Below are positions 61,801 through 64,000 of a stretch of DNA of 64,000 nucleotides, piece after piece (position 1 is the stretch's first letter; each line of letters opens with the position of its first letter). The notes below the pieces were generated by a model. The model did no database searches, was not told the DNA's origin, and saw only the letters and a program-made list of their open reading frames with translations. Source of the DNA: Physcomitrium patens (lineage: Eukaryota > Streptophyta > Bryopsida > Funariales > Funariaceae); contig NC_037275.1 of the NCBI RefSeq assembly GCF_000002425.4, positions 7,445,777 through 7,509,776 on the forward strand. The letters run 5' to 3'. The position numbers were made by a program, and so were the translations under genes.

Positions 61801-62739
61801 AACCTCATAGTTGACTTTTCTATAGATGTAGAAATAATACTTTCATAGTTAAAATTTATAATATGTTAAATTCCAACCTTAAAAAGGTTTGAAAATGCAT
61901 GAAGATTTGTAATAATTGCAAATATATTTTCACCTCTGCTAAATATAATATTCATAAGTTTTCTTCCAAATTCTATAACACATAGTTTTAACAAATCCAC
62001 ATATCAAATTACTAAAGAATAATCTTTAATCTCTAATATCAACTAAAAATTTCTTCAAAGAAGGATAGTCTATTTTTTTTAAGAAAAAAATCAATATTTA
62101 AAAACCAAAATATTCATTTAAAATTGGATAATCTGCAATCTTTAAACCATAATAAAAGAAGAGAGATAATATAATCACTTCTACAACAAATGAAGAATAT
62201 TGGATTAGCACTCTTGTCAAACTATCAAAGATATGAATTGCAAAGAACCAAAGAATCAATACACTCTTATGTTACTAAAAAAGAATGAATCATCATCCAA
62301 AGATAATATAATATTAGAACTAGAATGACTATTGCCAAAGACTCTTGGAATAAAACTAAGAATAAGAAAGTTGTTGACAAGAATAAAAAAAGCTTTATTC
62401 TTGCATCCATATATAATATGTAAGTAAGAGCTAAGTGGCAACATTCTATTGGACCTTTAGTACATGTCTAACTTATAGAACATGTGTCTAATTTGTAATA
62501 CAAGTTTTTTTACATATGCACCACATGGCCAATTTGTAATACAAATTATCAATATGTGCAATACATAGCCAACTTGTTGGTTAAGTTGTCAACCTATCAA
62601 TTGCCTACAAAGCATTTATGAATTCAAATCCAAGTCTATAAAGCTTTTAAGAAGCTTCTCTATAAAATATTATCAAATCTATCTATTTTCATATTCTATT
62701 TAATTCTTATTATCTAGGTTATTATATATATTTATGACA
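58838..62739 (-). mobile_element. Old decayed family A Ty3 copy
   Basis: The 3' LTR (about 58838-59221) and 5' LTR (about 62223-62739) resemble the family A LTR (compare CTTTATTCTTG and CATATATA segments, and TATGACA ends). The minus-strand interior retains RNase H/RT relics at about 59760-60650 and protease relics at about 60660-60860. Just inside the 5' LTR, GCACTCTTGTCAAAC at about 62207-62221 preserves the same priming-site sequence as in the young copy. Heavily broken, strongly AT-shifted and very old. Confidence 0.8.
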
Positions 62740-64000
62740 TTCATTGATATTAAATACCAAAGCCTATTGAATGAATGATTAATAAACAAGGGATTAAATT
62801 ATCTTTAACTATAAGCTTATTTATGACTTGTATTCAATACTATGCCTCCAAATACTTATTTCATGACAAAACTAAAAAGCATAGTTCTATTAAAAATTAC
62901 ATGAATATATATAAAATATTTTTATATATTTTTATACTTATTTTATAATTAAAGATTCTATTAAATATTATATTTATTCTAATATATATATATTTTTAAG
63001 AAGTTGTTAAAGTAATACATATATATTGTTAATGCAGTACTTCTTTAGGTTTTCATCATTAATTTAGTCTATCCTTTTTCTTCCTTCTCACTTGCCAACT
63101 TCTCATCTTTGTTTCTTATTTCTAGTTTTTTTTTTTTTTTTTTTTTTTTTTTTCATTTCATATCAATACTTTCTTGTTTCTAGCCCTTGTCATCCATCCT
63201 TCTTTCTTGACATTCATAATCTATTCCATATTTGTTGCTCCTTATTCCATATTTGTTATCCTCCATTCTTATTCCCATTTCCATTTGTAATTTATCAAAA
63301 ACAACTTTCAAAGCAATTCAAGTTTCTTACTTAGAAAATCATCCTTGAATCTCAAAGCCTTTTGCCATGGATTGTACACATGATATCTATTTCAAGAGAC
63401 ATGTGTATTTTTAATTTAAACTATTTTTTTAAGATTTTACAAATACAAAAAATATAATTGAATAATCCAATAGTCTTAAAATTCTAATAAGATATACTAT
63501 CTTTTAATTACAATTCAATATCAACAACATTTTAGTTACAAAATAATTTTATAAAAAACCAACTATGTTCAAGGCCACTATTACTATTCACTATAATAAG
63601 AAACAAGAACATGGAACAAGCATTGGGAATGGAGGATAAGAATAGAGAACAACGATGGAAGAGTTGACGTGGAGGACGGGTGATGGGAGACAAGGAAATT
63701 GGGACTAGGGATGGGAGAGAGGACACGGTTTAAAAATGGGGATGGGAGTTAGAAACAAAGAGAGGGATGGGAGATAGACTAAATTAATCATGAGAACCTA
63801 GGGGGGTGTCATGTTAACAACATAGAGATGTTGCTTAAGTAACTTCTTTTTTTATTACTAAAAGCTATATATATATATATATATATATATGAAGAACCAA
63901 TTGATGAGCTAAAGTAGCAACTCATCATATGAAATAAATTGACAAATAGGTTCTAAACACAATCCAAAACTCTATTCATTCACAAGAAACAAAATTTGGA
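62740..64000. other. AT-rich stretch with poly-T and (TA)n runs, no gene
   Basis: Contains a long poly-T run at about 63127-63154 and (TA)n at about 63868-63890. Nothing else is recognised. Confidence 0.55.

Overview
The window looks like nuclear DNA of a non-seed land plant, most likely a moss. Evidence: (i) a 13-exon gene at 51400-55641 for a plant-type, probably plastid-targeted kinase-like protein; (ii) Ty3 chromoviruses whose reverse transcriptase has the fungal-looking (Tcn1-like) pattern that is known from fungi and bryophytes; (iii) long AT-rich stretches filled with decayed retroelements. The species cannot be named from sequence alone.

Layout. 1-287 (-) is the first coding exon of a host gene running off the left edge. 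1640-9604 is a Tc1-type DNA transposon with perfect 33-bp inverted repeats and TA target duplications, split by a Ty3 chromovirus ('family A', 2318-8694, target duplication CCAAA). 9607-14718 holds no recognised gene. 14719-25953 is a decayed Ty1/copia element on the minus strand whose upstream LTR was itself invaded by fragments of family A. 27823-31950 is a 5'-truncated L1-type LINE with a 240-bp identical repeat at its end and inside its RT. 31951-43865 is an old family A copy with a second chromovirus ('family B', 35406-41682, target duplication ACTTC) nested in it. 43866-50890 has no firm gene, only a possible relic at 47925-49185. 50968-55641 is the kinase-like gene and its promoter. 58838-62739 is another decayed family A copy. 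The remaining stretches are AT-rich with simple repeats.

Main result. Families A and B, though clearly diverged, share an unusual design. The predicted 5' end of the transcript (about 30 nt after the LTR TATA box) is complementary over 11-12 nt to a site lying 2 nt inside the 5' LTR. This is the arrangement used for self-priming by the Tf1/sushi group. Both families also carry a conserved short third ORF between the chromodomain and the 3' LTR, and a palindrome across the predicted start site. The LTR of family B is packed with perfect heat-shock-element arrays (GAAnnTTCnnGAA), which suggests a heat-responsive retroelement.

Everything was read by eye; alignments, counts and splice sites are hand-made and no database was searched.
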